NCBI GenBank assembly: GCA_035633755.1
Contig: DASQEH010000004.1
Location: 1-6,328 of the forward strand
DNA length: 6,328 bases
Direction: 5' to 3'
Source: DASQEH01 sp035633755
Lineage (GTDB): Bacteria > Actinomycetota > Actinomycetes > Propionibacteriales > Nocardioidaceae
Within the stretch, counting starts at the first letter, position 1. The number at the start of each line of letters is the position of its first letter. Shown one piece after another: positions 1-5,541 of the stretch. The notes beneath the pieces are model-generated. The model did no database searches, was not told the origin of the DNA, and was given only the letters and a program-made list of their open reading frames with translations. A program made the translations under genes and the position numbers.

Positions 1-23
1 CGGTATCGCCGCAAGCGTCAGAG

Positions 24-824
24 TCAGCTCACGACGGCAAGAACAGCAAGGGAGATGAAGACCGTCTGGGTGCTGTGCACCGCAATCGGGATCCATGCGC
101 TTCGGTAGCGCTTCGCAGGCAGCGCAAGGACCACGCTGTCAATCAGTGTCGCGGGGATCACCCACGGAGTGTGGAGGTGGTACAGCGCGAAGAGAACCCC
201 GTTCGCCAACCAGTCCCCGCGGCCGAAGGCTCCCTGCATCCGCGGGAGCAGGAAACCCCTGAACAGGAGCTCCTCACCGAGAACCGTGTTGAACAGGCCC
301 ATGACGACCACCACGGCGAACCAGCCCCACGAGCCGTCGAAGAAGGATTGGCCAGCGACCGACTCGAGGAACAGCGCGAAGTCCCGTGTAGCGGGGATCG
401 GCAGACTGGGAACGAACTGCTGCGCAGCGAACAGGACGATGAGCGGCACAAGGACGAACCACACGCGTCCACCGACCCTGCCGCTGCTGGGGCTTCGGGG
501 AGCTTGCAGCCACAGGGCTTCTCGAAGGACTGGCCAGCTGAGGAGCCCTTGCTCGCGACGAACGAGCACGAGTACCAACACGCACTGCCACACCAGGCCG
601 GCGGTCAGGCACAGTAGCAAAGCCGACACCAGCGGCGAGGCGCCTGGCAGGGCCTCCGCAAGCAGCGGAGCCGCGACCCAGGACAGGGTGGCCATCGGCA
701 GGGCGGCCGCTGCCCAGATGGCGACTATCGACGACACCGGGTACTGCGGAAGCGGGTAAGCGCCACTCGACGACGCGACATGACTGTCGAAGCGAGTCGG
801 CATGCTCTGGTCTAGCTCGGTCAT
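24..824 (-). CDS. CPBP family intramembrane metalloprotease (CAAX protease/Abi-like)
   Basis: This 266-residue membrane protein belongs to the CPBP (CAAX protease and bacteriocin-processing) family, which cleaves peptide bonds inside or near the membrane. The family signature is visible: EExxxR at E184, E185 and R189 within GEELLFRG, and FxxxH at F212-H216 followed by L217 and H218. The third motif begins at H250, but the residue four positions later is Thr instead of the usual Asn/Asp. Hydrophobic segments lie near residues 33-57, 64-88, 120-136, 168-182, 206-215, 222-237 and 244-265, with a soluble N-terminal tail of about 30 residues. The start is well supported by AAGGAGGAG (840-832) with a 7-nt gap before the ATG. 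The stop is at 24-26. The gene diverges from a two-component operon, so it may be a target of that system, but no shared operator is proven. The substrate is unknown. Family assignment is confident; activity is inferred from the motifs. Confidence 0.9.
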   Translation of the reverse strand: MTELDQSMPTRFDSHVASSSGAYPLPQYPVSSIVAIWAAAALPMATLSWVAAPLLAEALPGASPLVSALLLCLTAGLVWQCVLVLVLVRREQGLLSWPVLREALWLQAPRSPSSGRVGGRVWFVLVPLIVLFAAQQFVPSLPIPATRDFALFLESVAGQSFFDGSWGWFAVVVVMGLFNTVLGEELLFRGFLLPRMQGAFGRGDWLANGVLFALYHLHTPWVIPATLIDSVVLALPAKRYRSAWIPIAVHSTQTVFISLAVLAVVS

Positions 825-935
825 CGCTGCTCTCCTCCTTGCTCGTGAAACTGGATGAGCCTCACCGTAGGAACGCAGCTGCGAGACGTGCGTCGGCCGC
901 GATGACTATTTGTTGCCGTCCTCGCGCACGATCGA

Positions 936-980
936 AGGTCCTCCCGTAGGACGACGCTGGCGACCGCCAGGTCCTTTAGG
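936..980 (+). promoter_or_regulatory. Repeat-rich leader of the kinase gene with competing hairpins
   Basis: Just upstream of the histidine kinase start lie GTCCT (938-942), AGGAC (948-952), CTGGC (957-961), GCCAG (966-970) and GTCCT (971-975). AGGAC can pair with either copy of GTCCT. One fold is a small hairpin, 938-952. The other is a longer bulged hairpin, 948-975, enclosing the CTGGC-GACC-GCCAG stem. The second fold would end 3 nt before the only Shine-Dalgarno-like AGG (978-980). Whether this region is transcribed is unknown, so a DNA-level operator (dyad 938-952) is equally possible. An 8-base motif, CCGTAGGA, is also repeated at 865-872 and 944-951. Confidence 0.3.
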
Positions 981-988
981 TTGTCGGC

Positions 989-2152
989 ATGGGTCGGTTC
1001 TCCTCGCTCCTCGGCCGGTACGGCATCGATGTGCTGGTCGCCGTGTCAGCGATCGAGTCAGCGTTGGCACTCGGACTCGCCGGCGGTGCAGAAGGGGCAC
1101 CACGCACAACCCCATGGCTGTCCGTGGCGGCTGGGCTCGCCATCACGCTGCCTCTGGTACTGCGACGCCGGCTTCCCTTTGCAGGACCCGCTGCTGTCTG
1201 GTTTGTTGCCGCTGCTGTCTCCTTCGTCGATGGCCGGATCGTGCCGTTCCCCGTTGGCATCTACATCGCCGGCATGGTGGCTGCCATGGTGCTGGGAAGC
1301 CTCGAGTCGGAGGTGTGGGCTCGGCGGGGCCTGGTCGCCGTTGTCGGGTCCGCCGTGGTCGTGTCGGTGAACGACCCCCAGCATGACCTCGGTCAACTGG
1401 TCTTCACGCCGCTGCTGTTCGCGGTGCTGTGGGTGACCGGTTATGCCATCCGCCAGCGGATCGTCGAAGCGGAGACGGCGCAGCGCCGAGCGCTGCAGGT
1501 CGAGCACGACCGCGAGGAGAGCGAGCGTCGCGCGATCCTTCACGAGCGAGCGAGGATCGCGCGGGAGATGCACGACGTCGTGGGTCATGGAGTCAGCGTC
1601 ATGACTGTTCAGGCAGCCGCGGTTCGTCGGCTGCTCGCTCCCGCGCAGGTCCGCGAGCGCGAGGCGCTGCTTGCCGTTGAGGAAGCGGGTCGCGATGCGC
1701 TCTCCGAGATGCGCCGCCTCGTAGCGGTTCTGCGGGACCCGCAGGACGACGTCACGCTGACCCCGACCCCCGGCCTCACCCAGTTACCGAAGCTCCTCGA
1801 CCATGCCCGCCAAAGCGGCCTGCCTGTGAAGCTCACGATCGAGGGCACACCTGAGCGGCTGTCTGCAGGAGTCGACCTCGCGGCCTACCGAGTCGTGCAA
1901 GAGGGACTGACGAACGCCATCCGCCACGCCCGGGCCCAGCAGGCGCAAGTGCATCTGCGTTACGGGCGAGATCACCTCGACATCGAGATCGTCGACGATG
2001 GCCAAGGCTCCGGCCCTCGCGACGGTGATGAGGGCGGTCACGGTCTCGCGGGGATGCGGGAACGCGTCGGTGCCTACCGTGGCACCCTCGAGGCAGGCCC
2101 GTGCCCCGATGGAGGGTACCGGCTCCACGCCCTCCTGCCGGTGCGCCAGTGA
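989..2152 (+). CDS. Membrane sensor histidine kinase, DesK/NarL-type (HisKA_3)
   Basis: This 387-residue histidine kinase should autophosphorylate in response to an unknown signal and pass the phosphate to the response regulator encoded next to it. The N-terminal half is membrane-embedded, with hydrophobic segments near 12-30, 43-58, 66-80, 88-105, 112-128 and 134-152. It has no extracytoplasmic sensor domain of note, so it probably senses within or at the membrane. A charged helical linker (about 157-187) leads to the HisKA_3 dimerisation helix with REMHDVVGH, where H195 is the expected phospho-acceptor. The ATPase domain shows the N box (QEGLTNAIRHA, N309), the DDGQG loop (D336-G340) and the glycine-rich GGHGLAGMRERV (349-360). 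The ATG has only a weak AGG (978-980) 8 nt upstream, but no better in-frame start is evident. The stop overlaps the start of the next gene by 4 bp, implying coupled translation. All catalytic motifs are intact. Confidence 0.93.
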   Translation: MGRFSSLLGRYGIDVLVAVSAIESALALGLAGGAEGAPRTTPWLSVAAGLAITLPLVLRRRLPFAGPAAVWFVAAAVSFVDGRIVPFPVGIYIAGMVAAMVLGSLESEVWARRGLVAVVGSAVVVSVNDPQHDLGQLVFTPLLFAVLWVTGYAIRQRIVEAETAQRRALQVEHDREESERRAILHERARIAREMHDVVGHGVSVMTVQAAAVRRLLAPAQVREREALLAVEEAGRDALSEMRRLVAVLRDPQDDVTLTPTPGLTQLPKLLDHARQSGLPVKLTIEGTPERLSAGVDLAAYRVVQEGLTNAIRHARAQQAQVHLRYGRDHLDIEIVDDGQGSGPRDGDEGGHGLAGMRERVGAYRGTLEAGPCPDGGYRLHALLPVRQ

Positions 2153-2814
2153 GCATCAGCGTCCTCATCGCTGACGATCAGGGGCTCGTGCGCGTCGGCT
2201 TCCGCATGATCCTCGAGGTCGAGAGCGACATCACAGTGACCGGCGAGGCAGCCGACGGTCGAGAGGCGGTCGCCGCGGCACGCAGGCTTCGTCCGGACGT
2301 CGTGCTGATGGACGTTCGGATGCCGGAGATGGACGGCATCGAAGCAACCCGCTGGATACGCAGTGAGGTGCCTGACACCAAGGTGCTCATGCTGACGACA
2401 TTCGACATCGACGAGTACGTCTACCGGGCATTGCGAGCCGGTGCCAACGGTTTCCTGCTCAAAGACGTCCCTCCCGAGCAGCTCGCCGATGGAATCCGTG
2501 CCGTTGCGTCCGGTGACTCGCTGCTAGCGCCTTCTGTGACCCGACGTCTGATCGAGGAGTATGTGCGCCGCCCACCGGACGGACTGGGGCCGATGCCCTC
2601 GGAGCTCCAGCGGTTGACGGCGCGCGAGCGAGAGGTGCTCGAGCTGATGGCACGCGGGCGGTCCAACGCCGAGATCACCCAAGCACTGGTCATCAGTGAG
2701 ACCACGGTCAAGACCCATGTCACCAGAATTCTCAGCAAGCTCGAGCTGCGGGACCGAGTCCAGGCGGTCGTCTACGCCTACGAGTCGGGACTCCTTCACC
2801 CAGGGGATCCGTAG
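2149..2814 (+). CDS. NarL/FixJ-family response regulator (REC + LuxR HTH)
   Basis: This 221-residue protein is the cytoplasmic output partner of the upstream kinase and should act as a DNA-binding transcription factor. The receiver domain (about 3-118) has the acidic pair D9-D10, the phospho-acceptor D55 in LMDVRMP, the switch T83 and the conserved K105. The C-terminal LuxR-type helix-turn-helix (about 155-216) reads LTAREREVLELMARGRSNAEI, then VKTHVTRILSKL. The start is taken as GTG at 2149 because it gives the standard length and begins MSISVLIADDQ. It also makes a GTGA overlap with the kinase stop. The reading frame stays open upstream to 2101, but that part lies inside the kinase gene and would add 16 proline/arginine-rich residues that no receiver domain needs. 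Targets are unknown; the divergent protease gene and its own operon are candidates. Confidence 0.95.
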   Translation: MSISVLIADDQGLVRVGFRMILEVESDITVTGEAADGREAVAAARRLRPDVVLMDVRMPEMDGIEATRWIRSEVPDTKVLMLTTFDIDEYVYRALRAGANGFLLKDVPPEQLADGIRAVASGDSLLAPSVTRRLIEEYVRRPPDGLGPMPSELQRLTAREREVLELMARGRSNAEITQALVISETTVKTHVTRILSKLELRDRVQAVVYAYESGLLHPGDP

Positions 2815-3018
2815 CGAGGGAGATGGCCTGAGCGGAGTCCTTGAACGTCGCCCCCAAGGTTCGTTGCTGCATTGGTAGGCAACGGCTGCATCGTCGACGG
2901 CAGGCGGATACCTCGGCCCGCCATGGCGAGCTCACCTGTCAGTCCCGCTTCGCGAGCCAGAAATTGACGGCACGCTCAGCCGGCGAGCAGATGTCGTTAC
3001 TCATAGATTGCGCCGGCT
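2815..3018. other. Convergent intergenic region with a weak hairpin
   Basis: The response regulator gene and the tetR-like gene converge on this 204-bp gap. It contains an inverted repeat CGTTGC (2862-2867) / GCAACG (2879-2884) with an 11-nt loop, about 48 bp after the response regulator stop. No T-run follows it, so it is a poor intrinsic terminator. CTCAGCC (2975-2981) and GGCTGAG (3022-3028) also form a long-range inverted repeat, the latter inside the end of the tetR-like gene. I see no gene or strong promoter here. Confidence 0.35.
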
Positions 3019-3558
3019 TCAGGCTGAGTCCGCGTGGGAGACCGCAACAAACGCCTCAATGCCGCTCTCCCAGGCCTCTTCGGTCATCCCATCGGGGGGA
3101 AATCGATCATTGAGTTCAAGGATGACCATGCCGTGGATGAACGCCCACGCTGCTCTTGCGCGGGCCGGGCTGCCCGTCAGTCGCAGGAGAGGTGCAGCGG
3201 TGCGCGCCTCCAGGCCGGGAGGGAGCCGGTCTCGCGGCAACGGGCGTTCGGTCATGAGTCGGTACATGTGCGGGTGCTCGGAGGCGAACGTGCGGAAAGC
3301 CCGCACTAACGAGCCCATGGGGTCGGCCGCTCCACTGGTCGCGGATTCGAAGGCAGCCGCAGCCTCTGTGAAGCCGTCGGCGATGATCGCGGCTTCCAGC
3401 GCCGCCTTGTCGGGCAGGTGCTTGTAAAGAGACGGGGCACGGATCCCCAGGGCGTCGGCAACCCGTCGCATGGTCAAAGCCTCGGCACCCTCGGTCTCGA
3501 GTAACGCTCGGCCAGCCGCGACGATCTCATCGGCCCGTGACGACAGTTGCTCAACCAT
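3019..3558 (-). CDS. TetR-family repressor with WHG-type C-terminal domain
   Basis: This 179-residue protein (from the ATG at 3558) should be a homodimeric DNA-binding repressor released by a small ligand. The N-terminal TetR domain is clear: RADEIVAAGRALLETEGAEA, then the helix-turn-helix around 30-48 with MRRVADALGIRAPSLYKHL. The C-terminal half has IHGMVILELNDRF near 142-154, typical of the TetR_C_33/WHG group common in actinomycetes. The gene diverges from the membrane-protein operon at 3865. Three dyads in the space between, one over its own predicted start site, strongly suggest that it represses both itself and that operon. The frame stays open to a TTG at 3627, adding 23 residues. I prefer 3558 because the TetR domain then begins normally, but neither start has a convincing ribosome-binding site. 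The ligand cannot be inferred. Confidence 0.9.
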   Translation of the reverse strand: MVEQLSSRADEIVAAGRALLETEGAEALTMRRVADALGIRAPSLYKHLPDKAALEAAIIADGFTEAAAAFESATSGAADPMGSLVRAFRTFASEHPHMYRLMTERPLPRDRLPPGLEARTAAPLLRLTGSPARARAAWAFIHGMVILELNDRFPPDGMTEEAWESGIEAFVAVSHADSA

Positions 3559-3664
3559 GGCGCCAGCTTTCGGCCTGACTCCGTTGAGGTCCAGGCGTGC
3601 CGCGTCCTTCCCTCGCTTGCCAAGCAAGGCTGAGGAGGGAACGCCCGAGGCCTGCGCGAGTCGC

Positions 3665-3681
3665 GGCTAACGACATTAGCC
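3665..3681. promoter_or_regulatory. TetR-type operator O1 (over the repressor's own start site)
   Basis: GGCTAA-N5-TTAGCC is a perfect 6-bp dyad and one of three 17-bp sites with the consensus GGCTAAC-N3-GTTAGCC. On the minus strand it begins one base after the proposed -10 hexamer of the repressor gene, so a bound repressor would cover the transcription start. It is assigned to the adjacent TetR protein by position and repetition. Confidence 0.75.
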
Positions 3682-3682
3682 C

Positions 3683-3712
3683 AGACTAGGCGCCGCCCGA
3701 CCCTCGCCGCAA
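3683..3712 (-). promoter_or_regulatory. Predicted promoter of the tetR-like gene
   Basis: Read on the minus strand, TTGCGG (3712-3707) and TAGTCT (3688-3683) are separated by 18 bp. The predicted start site is near 3676, inside O1. The hexamers and spacing mirror the divergent promoter at 3745-3774, which raises confidence in both. The leader to the ATG at 3558 would be about 118 nt. Confidence 0.5.
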
Positions 3713-3744
3713 TGCCATGTCGCCGGCGAGTGAGACGCGGGGGG

Positions 3745-3774
3745 TTGCGTTGGCTAACAGTGTTCGCCTAGCAT
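3745..3774 (+). promoter_or_regulatory. Predicted promoter of the membrane-protein operon
   Basis: TTGCGT (3745-3750) and TAGCAT (3769-3774) are separated by 18 bp. The predicted start site is near 3781, giving a leader of about 84 nt to the ATG at 3865. Operator O2 fills the spacer and O3 starts directly after the -10, so this promoter should be tightly repressed. Confidence 0.55.
3752..3768. promoter_or_regulatory. TetR-type operator O2 (between -35 and -10)
   Basis: GGCTAAC-AGT-GTTCGCC matches the dyad GGCTAAC-N3-GTTAGCC with one mismatch in the right arm. It lies wholly within the 18-bp spacer of the predicted operon promoter. Its centre is 23 bp from the centre of O3, close to two helical turns, so two dimers could bind on nearly the same face. 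Confidence 0.7.
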
Positions 3775-3791
3775 GGCTAACAACGTTAGCC
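3775..3791. promoter_or_regulatory. TetR-type operator O3 (over the operon start site)
   Basis: GGCTAAC-AAC-GTTAGCC is a perfect 7-bp dyad and the best of the three copies. It starts immediately after the predicted -10 hexamer and spans the expected transcription start near 3781. Binding here would block open-complex formation or promoter escape. Confidence 0.78.
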
Positions 3792-3864
3792 AGCAGCGGC
3801 GAGAAGTCCTTTTGGTGCGGGTCGAACACCGGACACACCGCTGCATCAAGAAAGGTGACACGCA

Positions 3865-4380
3865 ATGAAGCGATCAACGTGGGCCACTGAACATGTTCTG
3901 CTGCTCCTGATGTCGGGCGGATTCTTCATCCACCTGATCAGCGCATCCCGATATCTCAGCGACGACAGTTCCCGCGTGGGGGACGTCGTCACCCGGCCGG
4001 TCGACGCAGCGCTGTTCCTCCTCATGGCGTACTGCGCGGTCGGCCTGAACGCCAGGTACCGCGCGTTCGCGCACACCTACGACATGCGCTCGCCGCAGCG
4101 AAGGATCGGCTATTGGGCGATCACCGCCTATGTCACCGTGAGCCTCCCCGGGCACGTCGTATTCCTAGCCACCGGCGACACCGGTTTCTTCGACGCGTTC
4201 CCATGGTGGTTCAGTCAGGTGATCCTGGCGGTGTACGCGCTCATCGTCGCCTATGTCCTCACACTGCGCCGGCTGCCGGATCACGCGCCGGTCCTTGCAG
4301 CGGCAACGAAGATTTCCGCCGCGGCGGCGCCCGGCGAGTGGTCAGCACGAGAGTCGCGTCTCGCCTCGGGAAGGAAGTAG
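3865..4380 (+). CDS. Four-helix integral membrane protein of unknown function
   Basis: I do not recognise this 171-residue protein. It has four clear hydrophobic segments, near residues 10-28, 45-62, 81-103 and 113-133. The loop at 29-43 (RYLSDDSSRVGD) and the loop at 63-80 (ARYRAFAHTYDMRSPQRR) are polar. Between helices three and four is a glycine- and aromatic-rich stretch, LPGHVVFLATGDTGFF, followed by FPWWFSQ; H97, D105, W114 and W115 are candidate functional residues. The tail (about 135-171) is soluble, alanine-rich and basic at the end. There is no cleavable signal peptide. The ATG is preceded by AAAGGTGA (3851-3858) with a 6-nt gap. It is the first gene of the TetR-controlled operon and is followed after 4 bp by the TspO-like gene, so the two products may work together in the membrane. 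It does not match DoxX or the usual drug-efflux families by eye. Confidence 0.82.
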   Translation: MKRSTWATEHVLLLLMSGGFFIHLISASRYLSDDSSRVGDVVTRPVDAALFLLMAYCAVGLNARYRAFAHTYDMRSPQRRIGYWAITAYVTVSLPGHVVFLATGDTGFFDAFPWWFSQVILAVYALIVAYVLTLRRLPDHAPVLAAATKISAAAAPGEWSARESRLASGRK

Positions 4381-4384
4381 TCAG

Positions 4385-4840
4385 ATGAGGAACTCGACAT
4401 TGCTCCGCTCGGGCGGTTCAACGCTCGCTGCGGCTGCTTTGGGCAACGCCTTCGTCAAGCGCGAGGACGTGGCCTGGCTCACCCAGCTCAAGCACCCCCG
4501 AATGCAGATATCGCTCCCCGCCTTCTTCGTCGTGGGCGGCCTCTACTACGTCTGCATCGGAACCATCGTTCACCGCAGCCTCGTACGAGGAGACCAAAGG
4601 GCACACCGACTGGCCCTCGCCGTCCTCGCGGGTAATGAGCTGTGGAATCTGGCCTTCTTCGGGCGGCATAGCACGCGCGCCGGATTCGTCGGTCTCCTGG
4701 GCTTCTCCATCCCCGTGTGCCTTCTGCAAGCGGCGCTGATCCGTGACCGACCCGCGGCGCTGATCTTCAGTCCGTACACCGCATGGGTTCTGTGCTACGA
4801 CCTGCCCTGGACCTACCAGTTGTGGCGCCTGAACCCGTGA
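4385..4840 (+). CDS. TspO/MBR-like membrane protein (divergent)
   Basis: This 151-residue protein resembles the TspO/MBR family (tryptophan-rich sensory protein), five-helix membrane proteins that bind porphyrins and other hydrophobic ligands. Family-like features are WLTQLKHP (31-38), GLYYVCIG (52-59) and GNELWNLAFFG (83-93, with N84, W87 and FF). The C-terminal helix has SPYTAWVLCYDL (129-140) and ends WRLNP, as many TspO proteins do. The N-terminal part is divergent: the proline/tryptophan-rich loop normally after the first helix is largely lost, and helix one is short and alanine-rich. Length is slightly below the usual 155-170. The start is the ATG at 4385, with GGAAGGAAG (4369-4377) 7 nt upstream; the frame is open further up but only inside the preceding gene. 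It is the second gene of the TetR-controlled operon, 4 bp after the four-helix gene. Assignment rests on motif recognition, mainly the C-terminal half. Confidence 0.75.
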   Translation: MRNSTLLRSGGSTLAAAALGNAFVKREDVAWLTQLKHPRMQISLPAFFVVGGLYYVCIGTIVHRSLVRGDQRAHRLALAVLAGNELWNLAFFGRHSTRAGFVGLLGFSIPVCLLQAALIRDRPAALIFSPYTAWVLCYDLPWTYQLWRLNP

Positions 4841-4853
4841 TCCGAGCATCGGA
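4841..4853. other. Short perfect dyad directly after the TspO-like stop
   Basis: TCCGA-GCA-TCGGA forms a 5-bp dyad beginning at the base after the stop codon. A hairpin this small without a following T-run is unlikely to terminate transcription alone. It could be a chance palindrome, an mRNA 3' cap or a minor protein site. Confidence 0.3.
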
Positions 4854-4886
4854 GCCCCACCCGCACTGGCAGGACGCCCGTCGTCC

Positions 4887-4915
4887 AGCCACTTTGCGTC
4901 ATCTAGCCACTTTGC
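4887..4915. repeat. 18-bp-period tandem repeat upstream of the SRPBCC gene
   Basis: AGCCACTTTGC occurs at 4887-4897 and again at 4905-4915, exactly 18 bp apart and in direct orientation. It lies in the 202-bp gap between the TspO-like and SRPBCC genes. Directly repeated 11-mers at this spacing can be an activator or response-regulator site, but they could also be a recent small duplication. The rest of the gap shows a TTGACG (4955-4960) that might be a -35, with no good -10 at normal spacing. Confidence 0.4.
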
Positions 4916-4978
4916 ACTCTCTTTGTCGCCGCGCCGGTGAATGCGGTCGCGTCGTTGACGTCGGCTTCAACTCAACAC

Positions 4979-5000
4979 GTCGATCTCTCCAGGGATCGAC
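4979..5000 (+). promoter_or_regulatory. Inverted repeat / leader hairpin upstream of the SRPBCC gene
   Basis: GTCGATC (4979-4985) pairs with GATCGAC (4994-5000). Two further inner pairs (one G-U) extend the RNA stem to 9 bp with a 4-nt loop. No T-run follows, so it is not an intrinsic terminator. It ends 42 bp before the SRPBCC start and could be a leader structure or a regulator-binding dyad. Confidence 0.4.
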
Positions 5001-5042
5001 CCGGAATCCACACTCAAGAGACGAAACGAATGGAGACACACC

Positions 5043-5522
5043 ATGCAATTCATCGAGGCCTCAATCGACATCGACGCGCCGATACACGAGGTGTGGCGCA
5101 TCCTGTCGGACGGCGACCACTACGCGGACTGGAATCCCTTCATCACCGTTGTCGCAGGGGACCTGCAGCTTGGCGCTCGTCCCACACTGCGCCTCGCTCC
5201 TCCGGGCAAGAAGGCCATGACGTTCCGTCCCCGCATCATCGACGCTTCGCCCAGCGCGGGTTTGCGGTGGCAGGGGCGCCTGCTGCTTCCTGGGCTCTGC
5301 GACGCCACACACGAGTTCCGGCTCAGTGCCGAGTCGCCCAGGCGCACCCGGCTCACTCAGTCCGAAACCTTTCGCGGCATCCTCCTGCCCATGCTCGGCA
5401 GCATGCTGGAGCCAACCCGGCGAGGCTTCATCGACATGAACGAGGCTCTGCGACGAAGAGTCGAGTCCCTGCACGACAGCGTTGAGCAGAACTCAGCGCG
5501 CGGTCGCACAACCGGGGCCTGA
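5043..5522 (+). CDS. SRPBCC (START-like) domain protein, polyketide cyclase/dehydrase type
   Basis: This 159-residue soluble protein has the helix-grip SRPBCC fold, which binds hydrophobic ligands in a deep pocket. Typical signatures in order are ASIDIDAPIHEVWRILSDGD (6-25), YADWNPFI (27-34), LRWQGRLLLPGLCDATHEF (74-92), TRLTQSETFRGILLPM (102-117) and the C-terminal helix GFIDMNEALRRRVESL (128-143). There is no signal peptide. The last 15 residues are polar and probably disordered. The ATG is supported by GGAG (5032-5035) with a 7-nt gap. The gene is co-directional with the TspO-like operon but separated by 202 bp containing repeats, so it may have its own promoter. A functional link, as a soluble carrier or enzyme for the same kind of lipophilic ligand, is speculation. 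It is convergent with the dihydrofolate-reductase-like gene, with 19 bp between stops. Family assignment is firm; substrate unknown. Confidence 0.9.
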   Translation: MQFIEASIDIDAPIHEVWRILSDGDHYADWNPFITVVAGDLQLGARPTLRLAPPGKKAMTFRPRIIDASPSAGLRWQGRLLLPGLCDATHEFRLSAESPRRTRLTQSETFRGILLPMLGSMLEPTRRGFIDMNEALRRRVESLHDSVEQNSARGRTTGA

Positions 5523-5541
5523 CGTCGTGCGGCGCAGGAGG

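Noticed and set aside
75..617. 180-codon open frame on the plus strand
   Set aside because: It lies opposite the CPBP protease gene and is rich in charged, low-complexity sequence with no family features; the protease has the motifs and a strong ribosome-binding site.
1058..1588. 176-codon open frame on the minus strand
   Set aside because: It is antisense to the histidine kinase gene, which has all catalytic motifs; the translation is His/Arg/Asp-rich with no recognisable fold.
2101..2148. Upstream extension of the response regulator
   Set aside because: It lies inside the kinase gene and would add proline/arginine-rich residues; the GTG at 2149 gives a standard receiver N-terminus and a 4-bp overlap.
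4253..4384. Upstream extension of the TspO-like gene
   Set aside because: It overlaps the four-helix gene in another frame and encodes an Arg-rich stretch; the ATG at 4385 has a good ribosome-binding site.
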